Assembly: GCF_002797975.1 (NCBI RefSeq)
Contig: NZ_PGET01000001.1
Span: 1,240,001-1,304,000, forward strand
DNA length: 64,000 bases
Source: [Clostridium] celerecrescens 18A
Lineage (GTDB): Bacteria; Bacillota; Clostridia; Lachnospirales; Lachnospiraceae
Direction: 5' to 3'
Shown: positions 1 to 7,744 of the stretch, piece after piece
How positions within the stretch are numbered: position 1 is the stretch's first letter
How the letters are laid out: every line of letters starts with the position of its first letter
Notes under the pieces: model-generated
What the model saw: the letters and a program-made list of their open reading frames with translations, nothing else
The model's database searches: none
What the model was told of the DNA's origin: nothing
Program-made: the position numbers and the translations under genes

Positions 1-230
1 ATCCATGGTGGAATGTGGCTGCTCAGAACCAGGCCACGGACCGTGCCCACAGGATCGGTCAGGAGAAGCAGGTGAGCGTATTCAAACTGATCACTAAGGG
101 GACGATTGAGGAAAATATTTTAAAGCTTCAGGAATCCAAAAAAGATTTGGCGGAACAGATTATAACAGAGGGAACCGTATCCTTAAGCAATCTGACCAAA
201 GAGGATTTGTTGGGGCTTTTGGATATATAG
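1..230 (+). CDS. SNF2-family DNA/RNA helicase, C-terminal fragment (5' end outside window)
   Basis: Partial gene; the reading frame is open from base 3 and ends at 230. It encodes the last motif of a SWI2/SNF2 ATPase: PWWN, then NQATDRAHRIGQ (helicase motif VI with its arginines), followed by the family's C-terminal region (FKLITKGTIEENI, then a charged helix and LL/LTKEDLLGLL). Bacterial SNF2 proteins are ATP-dependent remodelling-type helicases and usually exceed 900 residues, so only the tail is here. The GTG at 15 is an internal codon, not a start. A ribosome binding site for the next gene follows within 30 bases. Confidence 0.9.
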   Translation, partial: PWWNVAAQNQATDRAHRIGQEKQVSVFKLITKGTIEENILKLQESKKDLAEQIITEGTVSLSNLTKEDLLGLLDI

Positions 231-257
231 TTAATTGAATGAAAGGATGGATAAGTG

Positions 258-878
258 ATGAAAGTACTAATGTTAAACGGGAGCCCTCATGAGAGAGGCT
301 GTACCAATCGAGCCCTCCTTGAGGTGGAATGGGCCTTGAATGAAGAAGGCATTGAGACAGAAATCCTACACGTAGGGAGCCAGTCTGTCCATGGATGCAT
401 TGCCTGTCAGAAATGTTCAGAAACAGGAAGATGCGTATTTAATTATGATTTGGTTAATCAGGTACTTGATAAAATGGAAACAGCGGAAGGACTGATCGTA
501 GGTTCCCCTGTTCATTATGCTTCTCCTAACGGCACCGTGCTTTCCTTCCTGGACCGTTTGTTTTATGCGGGAAGGGATTTTGCCTTTAAACCTGGAGCAG
601 CAGTTGTGTCCGCCCGGAGGGCAGGAACTACAGCTTCTCTTGATGTGTTAAACAAATATTTCACCATTGCCCAGATGCCGGTGGTTTCCTCCACTTACTG
701 GAACATGGTTCACGGATTTACGCCTCAGGAGGTGGAACAGGATTTGGAAGGGCTTCACACCATGAGAGCTCTCGGAAAAAATATGGCATGGCTTTTAAAA
801 TGTCTTGAGGTGGGAAAAGCCGCAGGAATCAGCCTTCCCGCCTGGGAAGAAATCCCAAGGACAAATTTCATACGATAA
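258..878 (+). CDS. Flavodoxin-fold NAD(P)H-dependent FMN reductase-like protein
   Basis: About 206 residues. The N-terminus MKVLMLNGSPHERGCTN is the FMN-phosphate loop of the NADPH-dependent FMN reductase/iron-sulfur flavoprotein family. Near residues 47-60 is a cysteine cluster (CIACQKCSETGRC) as in multimeric flavodoxin-type oxidoreductases, and GSPVHYASPNG plus LDRLFYAG complete the flavin site. It probably carries electrons from NAD(P)H to small acceptors in the cytoplasm; the substrate is unknown. I place the start at ATG 258, ten bases after AAAGGA, rather than the GTG at 255. Confidence 0.85.
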   Translation: MKVLMLNGSPHERGCTNRALLEVEWALNEEGIETEILHVGSQSVHGCIACQKCSETGRCVFNYDLVNQVLDKMETAEGLIVGSPVHYASPNGTVLSFLDRLFYAGRDFAFKPGAAVVSARRAGTTASLDVLNKYFTIAQMPVVSSTYWNMVHGFTPQEVEQDLEGLHTMRALGKNMAWLLKCLEVGKAAGISLPAWEEIPRTNFIR

Positions 879-894
879 ACAAGAAAAAATTCCC

Positions 895-922
895 TTTACT
901 TTTTCTGGTTGTGGTGTATAAT
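895..922 (+). promoter_or_regulatory. Sigma-A type promoter of nrdDG
   Basis: A -35-like TTTACT (895-900) lies 16 bases before a perfect TATAAT (917-922). The start of transcription would fall about 930, inside the NrdR-like box, which suits a repressor that blocks RNA polymerase. Confidence 0.6.
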
Positions 923-929
923 GAGAAAG

Positions 930-976
930 GCACTATATGTAGTGATTCAAAACTTATAGATACAAAATATAGAAGA
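930..976. promoter_or_regulatory. Tandem NrdR-like boxes upstream of nrdD
   Basis: Box 1 (930-945) contains CACTATATGTAGTG, a near-palindrome that fits the NrdR consensus (acaCwATATwGtgt). A weaker second box lies at 961-976 (ACAAAATATAG), about 31 bases from the first, the usual spacing of paired NrdR boxes. NrdR represses ribonucleotide reductase genes when dATP is high. The first box is convincing; the second is degenerate. Confidence 0.6.
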
Positions 977-983
977 GGTTAAG

Positions 984-3122
984 GTGACAGGGATGATTAA
1001 AGTTCAAAAACGTGACGGCAGAATTGTGGAATATGACAGGGATAAAATCATTACAGCCATTCGGAAAGCCAATGCAGAGGTGGAAGCTTCTGAGCGGGCT
1101 GGAGAGGAAATGATTGATACAATACTGGATCATGTGGAGAGAGATAACGACGGCGTGATCAGTGTGGAAGCAATTCAGGACATGATCGAGAGCAGTCTGG
1201 TAAATAAGAACAAATATACGCTCTCCAAAAAATACATCATTTACCGTTACCAGAGGGCTCTGCTTCGGAAGGCAAACACAACCGATGAGTCTATCTTAAA
1301 ACTGATTAAAAATGAGAACAAGGAACTTGCAGAGGAAAATTCCAACAAGAATACCATTCTGGCATCGACTCAGAGAGATTACATCGCAGGAGAGGTGTCC
1401 AGAGACTTAACCAGAAGAATGCTGCTTCCGGAGAGGATTTCTCTTGCCCATGACCAGGGCTCCATTCACTTCCACGATGCGGATTATTTCGTACAGCCGA
1501 TTTTTAATTGCTGTCTGATCAACATCGGTGATATGCTGGATAACGGCACCGTAATGAATGAAAAAATGATCGAAAGCCCTAAGAGCTTTCAGGTGGCCTG
1601 TACGGTCATGACCCAGATCATAGCGGCTGTTGCCAGCAACCAGTACGGCGGCCAGTCCGTAGATATCCGGCATTTGGGAAAATATTTAAGAAAAAGCAAT
1701 GATAAATTCCATAAGCAGATCTGTGTGGAATTCGGGGATACGGTTTCTCCTGAGATGGTGGAAAAGATGGCCGCCATCCGCCTGAGAGATGAATTAAAAT
1801 CCGGTGTCCAGACCATTCAGTACCAGATCAACACCTTAATGACAACCAACGGGCAGGCCCCCTTTGTGACCCTGTTCCTATGCCTTGATGATAACGACGA
1901 ATACCTCAAGGAAAATGCCATGATCGTGGAGGAGGTCCTCCGTCAGAGATTGGAAGGGATTAAGAACGAAGCAGGCGTATATGTCACTCCTGCATTTCCT
2001 AAACTGATCTATGTTTTAGATGAGAATAACTGCTTAAAGGGCGGAAGATATGATTACATAACGAAGCTGGCGGTGAAATGCTCTTCTAAACGCATGTACC
2101 CGGATTATATTTCTGCTAAGAAAATGAGGGAAAATTATGAAGGGAACGTATTCAGCTGCATGGGCTGCCGGAGCTTCCTGTCTACTTGGAAGGATGAGAA
2201 TGGAAATTACAAGTTTGAGGGAAGATTTAATCAGGGAGTGGTAAGTCTTAATCTGCCGCAGATCGGTATTCAGGCAAAGGGAGACGAAGATACATTCTGG
2301 AAGATTTTGGATGAACGTCTGGATCTATGCTATGAGGCTCTGATGTGCAGACATAAGTCACTGGAAGGCACCCTTTCCGATGTAAGCCCGATCCACTGGC
2401 AGTACGGTGCCATCGCAAGGCTTAAAAAAGGTGAAAAGATCGACCCGCTCCTTCATAATGGCTATTCAACCATATCTTTGGGATACATCGGCCTTTATGA
2501 GACGACAAAGCTTATGAAGGGAGTCAGTCAGACAGATCCGGTAGGAGAAGAGTTTGCCCTTCGTGTCATGAATTATATGCGGAAGGTTGTAGACCAGTGG
2601 AAAAAACAGACAGGCCTTGGCTTTGGCTTATATGGGACACCGGCGGAATCTCTCTGCTACCGTTTTGCCAAAATTGACCGGGAGCGGTTCGGAAACATAC
2701 CTGATGTGACGGACAAAGGCTATTACACCAACTCCTATCACGTTGATGTGCGGGAAAATATAGATGCGTTCAGCAAATTCACCTTTGAAAGCCAGTTTCA
2801 GAATATTTCCTCCGGCGGGGCCATTTCCTATGTGGAGGTTCCTAATATGCAGAACAATCTGGAAGCAATGGAAGAAGTGGTGAAATTCATTTACGATAAC
2901 ATCCAGTACGCAGAGTTTAACACCAAATCAGATTATTGTCAGGAATGCGGCTTTGATGGTGAGATCATCATCAATGAAGATATGGATTGGGAATGCCCTC
3001 AGTGCCATAATAAGGATAAGAAGCGGATGAATGTGACCAGAAGAACCTGCGGTTATCTGGGAGAGAATTTCTGGAACACCGGAAAGACAAAGGAGATCAA
3101 ATCCAGGGTTCTTCATCTATAG
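984..3122 (+). CDS. nrdD: Anaerobic ribonucleoside-triphosphate reductase, large subunit
   Basis: 712 residues, full length for class III ribonucleotide reductase. It reduces NTPs to dNTPs without oxygen using a glycyl radical. The N-terminal ATP-cone (KVQKRDGRIVEYDRDKI, about residues 5-95) is the allosteric dATP/ATP domain. The catalytic barrel includes FNCCLINIGDML. Two cysteine pairs late in the protein (CQEC...CPQC) are the zinc site, and RRTCGYLG places the glycyl radical at about Gly690. GTG 984 is chosen because GAGG at 975-978 sits five bases before it; ATG 993 is an alternative. nrdG follows after 10 bases. NrdR-like boxes upstream suggest dATP-responsive repression. Confidence 0.97.
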   Translation: MTGMIKVQKRDGRIVEYDRDKIITAIRKANAEVEASERAGEEMIDTILDHVERDNDGVISVEAIQDMIESSLVNKNKYTLSKKYIIYRYQRALLRKANTTDESILKLIKNENKELAEENSNKNTILASTQRDYIAGEVSRDLTRRMLLPERISLAHDQGSIHFHDADYFVQPIFNCCLINIGDMLDNGTVMNEKMIESPKSFQVACTVMTQIIAAVASNQYGGQSVDIRHLGKYLRKSNDKFHKQICVEFGDTVSPEMVEKMAAIRLRDELKSGVQTIQYQINTLMTTNGQAPFVTLFLCLDDNDEYLKENAMIVEEVLRQRLEGIKNEAGVYVTPAFPKLIYVLDENNCLKGGRYDYITKLAVKCSSKRMYPDYISAKKMRENYEGNVFSCMGCRSFLSTWKDENGNYKFEGRFNQGVVSLNLPQIGIQAKGDEDTFWKILDERLDLCYEALMCRHKSLEGTLSDVSPIHWQYGAIARLKKGEKIDPLLHNGYSTISLGYIGLYETTKLMKGVSQTDPVGEEFALRVMNYMRKVVDQWKKQTGLGFGLYGTPAESLCYRFAKIDRERFGNIPDVTDKGYYTNSYHVDVRENIDAFSKFTFESQFQNISSGGAISYVEVPNMQNNLEAMEEVVKFIYDNIQYAEFNTKSDYCQECGFDGEIIINEDMDWECPQCHNKDKKRMNVTRRTCGYLGENFWNTGKTKEIKSRVLHL

Positions 3123-3132
3123 GAGGTGTGCC

Positions 3133-3651
3133 ATGAATTATGCAACCATAAAGCCTACGGATGTAGCGAACGGCCCGGGGGTCAGGGTATCTTTGTTTGT
3201 CAGCGGTTGCAATCATCGCTGCAAGGAGTGTTTTAATTCTGAAGCCTGGGATTTTCATTACGGCCAGGAATATGGTCCGGAAACCGGATCAAAGATACTG
3301 GAATATTTAGACCATCCCTATATTGCAGGCTTAAGCCTGCTGGGGGGTGAGCCCATGGATCCCAAAAATCAGAAGGGCATTCTTTCTTTGATAGAGAAAG
3401 TAAAGGAGCGTTTTCCGGAAAAGACGATCTGGTGCTACACCGGTTATGATTTTGAAAAGGATATTCTGGGAGACATGGCAGGAAAGCTTCCTGAGACAAG
3501 GCGTATATTAAACTGTCTGGATGTCCTGGTAGACGGAAAGTTTGAAGTGGAAAAAAAGGATTTAAAACTGCGGTTTAAAGGGTCATCCAATCAAAGGATC
3601 ATTAAAGTGCAGGAATCCCTTGATATGGGAACGATTGTATTGTGGGAATAA
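3133..3651 (+). CDS. nrdG: Anaerobic ribonucleotide reductase activating protein (radical SAM)
   Basis: 172 residues. The radical-SAM signature C26-x3-C30-x2-C33 (SGCNHRCKEC) binds the 4Fe-4S cluster that cleaves S-adenosylmethionine to install the glycyl radical on NrdD. NGPGVRVSLFVSGC and LGGEPM are typical of the activase family. A strong AGGAGGTG lies just before ATG 3133. It is co-transcribed with nrdD and closed by the hairpin at 3654-3703. Confidence 0.96.
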   Translation: MNYATIKPTDVANGPGVRVSLFVSGCNHRCKECFNSEAWDFHYGQEYGPETGSKILEYLDHPYIAGLSLLGGEPMDPKNQKGILSLIEKVKERFPEKTIWCYTGYDFEKDILGDMAGKLPETRRILNCLDVLVDGKFEVEKKDLKLRFKGSSNQRIIKVQESLDMGTIVLWE

Positions 3652-3653
3652 AG

Positions 3654-3706
3654 AACAGGGTATTTTGCAGTCCGCCGTATCGGCGGGGGCAAAATACCCT
3701 GTTTTA
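3654..3706 (+). terminator. Terminator of nrdDG
   Basis: Perfect 15-base arms (3654-3668 and 3689-3703) enclose a second small GC hairpin (CCGCCG/CGGCGG, 3672-3686). A short T run follows. Confidence 0.75.
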
Positions 3707-3800
3707 GCTTCTTACCGTTTAAAACCGGCCACTTACCCATAATCCCTGTAAAAACCGGTTCGATTATGATATGATGAATTGGCAGTCAGGAGGAAGAAGT

Positions 3801-4259
3801 ATGAAGGTCAATTTTAGAACAGTCAGCCATGATGCGGAAGAATCTGCGGAGCTGTACATCCATGAGCGGGATGAGGCGGTGGACCGTCTTGCAGAATATC
3901 TGGAACAGGATTTGTTCCGGTCGGTAACGCTCTTGTGCCAGAGGGAAGAGAAAATCTGCCGGGTTCCGAGCCCTGAGATTTATTTGATTGAAACGGTGAT
4001 GGAAAAACAGGTGGTCCATACGAAAGAGGAAACCTATGAGACAAATAGGAGACTTTACGAACTGGAGCGGCTTCTTCCGTCTAATTTTATCCGTATATCC
4101 AAATCTGTGATCATGAATATAGATAAGGTAAGGACCTATACCCCCATGCTCAATGGGCTTATGAAGGTTTCCATGTTAAATTCCCAGGAAACTTATATTT
4201 CCAGGAAATATTTAAAAGAGGTAAAGGACAGGATTTTGGAGGTGAGGCGTTATGAATAG
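3801..4259 (+). CDS. LytTR-type DNA-binding transcriptional regulator
   Basis: About 152 residues. The C-terminal half is a LytTR domain: the YLIETVMEKQVVHTKEETYETNRRLYELERLLPSNFIR region, then ISKSVIMNIDKV and the strand ending in ISRKYLKEVK. There is no receiver domain, so it is not a standard response regulator. ATG 3801 follows AGGAGG (3788-3793) at 7 bases, better than the upstream in-frame ATG at 3771. It overlaps the next gene by 8 bases; short LytTR proteins paired with a small membrane protein are a known arrangement (LytTR/DUF3021). Two AAACCGG copies at 3720 and 3753 could be its own operator, which is inference. Confidence 0.85.
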   Translation: MKVNFRTVSHDAEESAELYIHERDEAVDRLAEYLEQDLFRSVTLLCQREEKICRVPSPEIYLIETVMEKQVVHTKEETYETNRRLYELERLLPSNFIRISKSVIMNIDKVRTYTPMLNGLMKVSMLNSQETYISRKYLKEVKDRILEVRRYE

Positions 4260-4887
4260 GAACGAGGGAAAAAGAGAGGTTTTTTGGGAAATTCTGTTTG
4301 CCGGAGCCGATCTGGGGATGATTTTATTTGTAGGTGCTTTAATGGGACTTTGGCTTTTCTCTGGCAGACAGGGGCTAGAGATCGTCATGGACCGCCTGGG
4401 CTTGTTTTTTCTCATTTATCTTGCTTCAGGCTGCCTGCTTCAATTCTTTAAACGGCTGCCTGAAATGGATCTAAGCTGGCTGCGGGGAATGGCTTTTATG
4501 TACTGGTTTGATATTTTATTAGTTCTCTTATTGTTTCTTGCTGCATTTCTTCCGGATTATTTAAGATACATGATCTTATCCGATGCTGTGGTGCTTGTCG
4601 GGAGATGGGCGTTAAATTACCTTTATGCTAAGCGTACTGCCAATGAACTGAATAAAGCAAAGGGAGGACGGACCCTTGTCATTGATTTGAATGAAAAGCC
4701 AGGCACTAAGGAAGAATTTTTCTCTTTTCTGGAAAATTACTGCATCAAAAACCGCTTGAGCCTGGAATATATAGAACGGGATATTCCGGCTGTGGTTAAG
4801 CTTGACGGGGTCCTTCATGAGGTGGATTTAAGGAGTTACTATACGTATGGAGGACCTGTGTATACCATGGACATTACAAAGCTTTAA
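4252..4887 (+). CDS. LytTR-partner membrane protein (DUF3021-like)
   Basis: 211 residues with four predicted membrane helices: about 15-38, 50-64, 82-103 and 108-125. A soluble cytoplasmic tail of about 85 residues follows. The four-helix part and its overlap with a LytTR gene suit the DUF3021-type partners thought to inhibit LytTR regulators at the membrane. The long tail (TLVIDLNEKPGTKEEF onward) is not part of a standard DUF3021 protein. Function is inferred from context; the signal sensed is unknown. Confidence 0.6.
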   Translation: MNRNEGKREVFWEILFAGADLGMILFVGALMGLWLFSGRQGLEIVMDRLGLFFLIYLASGCLLQFFKRLPEMDLSWLRGMAFMYWFDILLVLLLFLAAFLPDYLRYMILSDAVVLVGRWALNYLYAKRTANELNKAKGGRTLVIDLNEKPGTKEEFFSFLENYCIKNRLSLEYIERDIPAVVKLDGVLHEVDLRSYYTYGGPVYTMDITKL

Positions 4888-4984
4888 TTGGCAAGTCAGG
4901 AGCTATCTGAGTATGAGAGTGTTCACAAACCTGGGAACCTATGGTAAAATAGATGAAGTAAAATGAACAGGACAGGAGCGGAAC

Positions 4985-5554
4985 ATGATTGACAATCCAA
5001 ACAAAAGCGAAAAAACAAAATACCGTCTGGCTGATTCCATAAAGGATTGCATGAAAACCAAGCCTGTGGATAAGATTACAGTGCAGAACATTGTGGATGG
5101 GTGTGGAATGACCAGACAAACCTTTTACCGGAATTTTAAGGATAAATACGATTTGATCAACTGGTATTTTGACAAGCTGGTTCTGGAATCCTTTGCTCAG
5201 ATCGGAGTGGATAAAACCGTTCGTCAGAGTCTGAAGGAAAAATTCGAATTTATCAAAAAGGAAAAGGTATTCTTTACGGAGGCGTTCCGTTCCGACGATT
5301 ATAATTCTTTGAAAGAACATGACTTTGAACTGATCATGGGATTTTATACGGAACTCATTACCCGGAAGAGACAGGAAATGCTTTCTGAGGAAATCGAGTT
5401 TTTTCTTGAGATGTATTGCAGAGGTTCCGTATATATGACGGTGAAATGGGTCCTTTCGGGTATGAAGCAGAGTCCGGGTGAGATGGCTGCAAGTCTGACA
5501 GAAGCTATGCCGCCCAAGCTGGAAACGGTATTTTCGGAAGCGGGCCTGATTTAG
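4985..5554 (+). CDS. TetR-family transcriptional regulator (DhaS-like)
   Basis: 189 residues. The N-terminal helix-turn-helix spans about 10-55 with the TetR signature KITVQNIVDGCGMTRQTFYRNFKDKYDLINWYF. The C-terminal part resembles the ligand domain of the DhaS/dihydroxyacetone-kinase regulator group. A ribosome binding site (GGACAGGAG) precedes ATG 4985. It sits just upstream of an alcohol dehydrogenase with which it may be functionally linked, although a separate promoter region lies between them. The ligand is unknown. Confidence 0.85.
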   Translation: MIDNPNKSEKTKYRLADSIKDCMKTKPVDKITVQNIVDGCGMTRQTFYRNFKDKYDLINWYFDKLVLESFAQIGVDKTVRQSLKEKFEFIKKEKVFFTEAFRSDDYNSLKEHDFELIMGFYTELITRKRQEMLSEEIEFFLEMYCRGSVYMTVKWVLSGMKQSPGEMAASLTEAMPPKLETVFSEAGLI

Positions 5555-5575
5555 GTATGATTGCTATATAATAAA

Positions 5576-5634
5576 AGTTACAATTTGTGTTTTTTGTAAG
5601 ATTTGTTACAAAAGATACCGATTGTAACTTTATT
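5576..5634. promoter_or_regulatory. Inverted repeat between tetR-like gene and alcohol dehydrogenase
   Basis: AAGTTACAAT and ATTGTAACTT form an inverted pair separated by about 40 bases, with a third related TTGTTACAA between them. It could be a weak terminator of the tetR-like gene or repeated operator half-sites. The role is not resolved from sequence alone. Confidence 0.4.
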
Positions 5635-5647
5635 TTTTGCCTGTATG

Positions 5648-5665
5648 TTGTTAAAATTATAACAT
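5648..5665. promoter_or_regulatory. Rex-like redox operator
   Basis: The 18-mer TTGTTAAAATTATAACAT matches the Rex consensus TTGTTAA-N4-TTAACAA in the left half and in five of seven bases on the right. It lies about 36 bases upstream of the alcohol dehydrogenase start. Rex represses NADH-consuming fermentation genes until NADH/NAD rises, which suits this target. Confidence 0.5.
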
Positions 5666-5701
5666 AATAAACATGTCATATAAGGAGAAGGAGAGGTTAT
5701 C

Positions 5702-6850
5702 ATGGCAAACAGGATTGTATTAAACGAAACATCATATCACGGCTCCGGTGCAATTTTGGAGATTCCAGGCGAGGTAAAAAGAAGAGGATTTCAGAAAGCT
5801 TTTATTGCATCGGATCCCGACTTAATTAAATTTAACGTAACCACGAAGATTACAAAGATCCTGGAAGAAAACGAAATGGATTATGAGATCTATTCAGATA
5901 TTAAGCCAAACCCGACCATAGAAAATGTCCAGACAGGGGTAGAGGCATTTAAAACGTCAGGAGCGGATTATATCATAGCGGTCGGCGGCGGCTCTTCCAT
6001 GGATACGGCTAAAGCCATCGGCATCATCATTGCAAATCCGGAATATGAAGATGTAAGAAGCTTAGAAGGAGTGGCTCCCACTAAAAAACCAAGCGTACCG
6101 ATCATCGCCGTTCCCACCACAGCAGGTACGGCAGCGGAAGTTACCATCAACTATGTAATCACTGATGTGGAAAAGAAACGCAAATTTGTCTGCGTGGATC
6201 CTCATGATATTCCCATTGTTGCCATCGTTGATCCGGACATGATGGCCAGTATGCCAAAGGGCCTGACTGCCGCTACAGGCATGGACGCTTTGACCCATGC
6301 AATCGAAGGTTATATTACAAAGGGTGCCAATCCCATCACAGATATGTTCAATTTAAAGGCAGTTGAGTTAATAGGAAAAAGCTTAAGAGGGGCCGTGGAA
6401 AATACCGTCGAAGGCCGGGAAGGCATGGCATTGGGCCAGTACATTACAGGAATGGGATTTTCAAACTGCGGCCTTGGTATCGTACATTCCATGGCACATG
6501 CACTTGGCGCTGTTTATGACACACCTCATGGGGTGGCAAACGCCATTCTGCTTCCTACCATCATGGAGTATAACGCCGATACAACCGGTGAGAAGTACCG
6601 TGATATCGCAAGGGCAATGGGTGTGGAAGGAACTGAGAGCATGACGGAAGAAGAATACCGCAAGGCAGCGGTTGATTCGGTCAAAAAACTGTCAGCAGAT
6701 GTAGGGATACCGGCAGATTTAACACAGATAGCAAAAGAAGAGGATGTGCAGTTCCTGGCAGAATCCGCAGCGGCAGATGCATGCGCTCCAGGAAACCCCA
6801 GGGAAGCCAGTCTGGAAGATATCATCAAACTTTATAAATCACTTATGTAA
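5702..6850 (+). CDS. Iron-containing alcohol dehydrogenase (lactaldehyde reductase/1,3-propanediol dehydrogenase group)
   Basis: 382 residues, the usual length of group III alcohol dehydrogenases. The NAD(P)-binding GGGSSMDTAK (about residue 97) and the metal ligands Asp and His in GMDALTHAIEGY, His in MAHALG and His in DTPHG are all present. The overall sequence is closest to FucO-type enzymes, which reduce lactaldehyde or similar short aldehydes with NADH. It is a single-gene unit: its own ribosome binding site (AAGGAGAAGGAG), a Rex-like operator upstream and a terminator downstream. The exact substrate cannot be fixed from sequence. Confidence 0.92.
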   Translation: MANRIVLNETSYHGSGAILEIPGEVKRRGFQKAFIASDPDLIKFNVTTKITKILEENEMDYEIYSDIKPNPTIENVQTGVEAFKTSGADYIIAVGGGSSMDTAKAIGIIIANPEYEDVRSLEGVAPTKKPSVPIIAVPTTAGTAAEVTINYVITDVEKKRKFVCVDPHDIPIVAIVDPDMMASMPKGLTAATGMDALTHAIEGYITKGANPITDMFNLKAVELIGKSLRGAVENTVEGREGMALGQYITGMGFSNCGLGIVHSMAHALGAVYDTPHGVANAILLPTIMEYNADTTGEKYRDIARAMGVEGTESMTEEEYRKAAVDSVKKLSADVGIPADLTQIAKEEDVQFLAESAAADACAPGNPREASLEDIIKLYKSLM

Positions 6851-6857
6851 GCAAAAG

Positions 6858-6888
6858 AAACCTCCTGGCCCTCGGTCAGGAGGTTTTC
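6858..6888 (+). terminator. Terminator of alcohol dehydrogenase gene
   Basis: Arms AACCTCCTG (6859-6867) and CAGGAGGTT (6877-6885) with a 9-base loop, followed by a T run. Confidence 0.85.
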
Positions 6889-6976
6889 CAATATCCGATA
6901 TCCATGGGAAAAGAACTTGAAATAAGATCCAAATCGGTTATTCTGAAAGTAATATAAATGGATAAGGAGAAACTAT

Positions 6977-7681
6977 ATGAACGATCGAATGGAAAAGGCT
7001 GAATCAGTCTTAGAGCTGCTTCCCGGTTTTCAATATCTCTATAAGGGGGAAGTGAATACAGAAACTGTGGATTATCTGATAAAAAAGGGCTGGGCATTGG
7101 AGGCAGAAGACTGCGGATCTGTTCAACTGGCCTCTTTGGCAGGAATGGACAGGAACGACATTTATTTCCCGGCTCTTTATAAAGAGCCGGCAGCCATAAA
7201 GGCAGTCATTGGGACATGCAGGTTCGTTGCCTCCAGTTTAAAAGAGATAGAACTTATCAATGAAGCAGCAGCCGGATATCTGGCTCCGGGTCATCTGGAA
7301 GTGATAGGAATTGCCGTGATTGCAGAAGCTTATGACAATGGAGAAATGCCTGGCTTCCGTGTGGAAGAATTATCCCAATTAGCGGCGGAAGCCAGAAAAT
7401 TGCGTTTCATATCCATACGCGGCTGTTTTATCCAGGGCAATTCGAAAGGCCTGTCAGGAGAAAAGCTTGGAAGATATTTGAGAGACTGTTATGAAACAGC
7501 CAAACTGGTTACCACGACCATTCCCTGTGGCATGTCTTATATAAACATCGGCAATTCCATGGAACCTGCTGTTCAAACCATGAAATCAGGCCGGGAAGCT
7601 CAGGAAACGCTGCAAACTGCAGCAAAGATCATGGTCAACCAGAATCAGACCGCTTTTTATGCGAAATTGCTGCTGCAATAA
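6977..7681 (+). CDS. Orphan alanine-racemase-N-like (PLP-barrel fold) protein
   Basis: 234 residues; I recognise it only weakly. The middle (CRFVASSLKEIELINEAA, LEVIGIAVIAEAY, PGFRVEELSQLAAEARKL, then ISIRGCFIQGN) follows the order of strands in the alanine-racemase N-terminal barrel (control of the neighbouring residues, DTGM-like strand, pGf/E-l, irGif.h). The lysine-bearing N-terminal motif (AvKANAYG) is not evident and the C-terminal racemase domain is absent, so catalysis is doubtful. It stands alone between two terminators. Fold assignment is tentative. Confidence 0.5.
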   Translation: MNDRMEKAESVLELLPGFQYLYKGEVNTETVDYLIKKGWALEAEDCGSVQLASLAGMDRNDIYFPALYKEPAAIKAVIGTCRFVASSLKEIELINEAAAGYLAPGHLEVIGIAVIAEAYDNGEMPGFRVEELSQLAAEARKLRFISIRGCFIQGNSKGLSGEKLGRYLRDCYETAKLVTTTIPCGMSYINIGNSMEPAVQTMKSGREAQETLQTAAKIMVNQNQTAFYAKLLLQ

Positions 7682-7685
7682 AGAA

Positions 7686-7737
7686 AAATCACCCCGCTGC
7701 TGGAAACTGTATCTGTTTCTGGCAGCGGGGTGATTTA
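7686..7737. terminator. Bidirectional terminator between convergent genes
   Basis: Arms AATCACCCCGCTGC (7687-7700) and GCAGCGGGGTGATT (7722-7735). A-rich before and T-rich after, so it can serve both the plus-strand gene and the minus-strand hydroxylase operon. Confidence 0.85.
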
Positions 7738-7744
7738 AGTCCCA

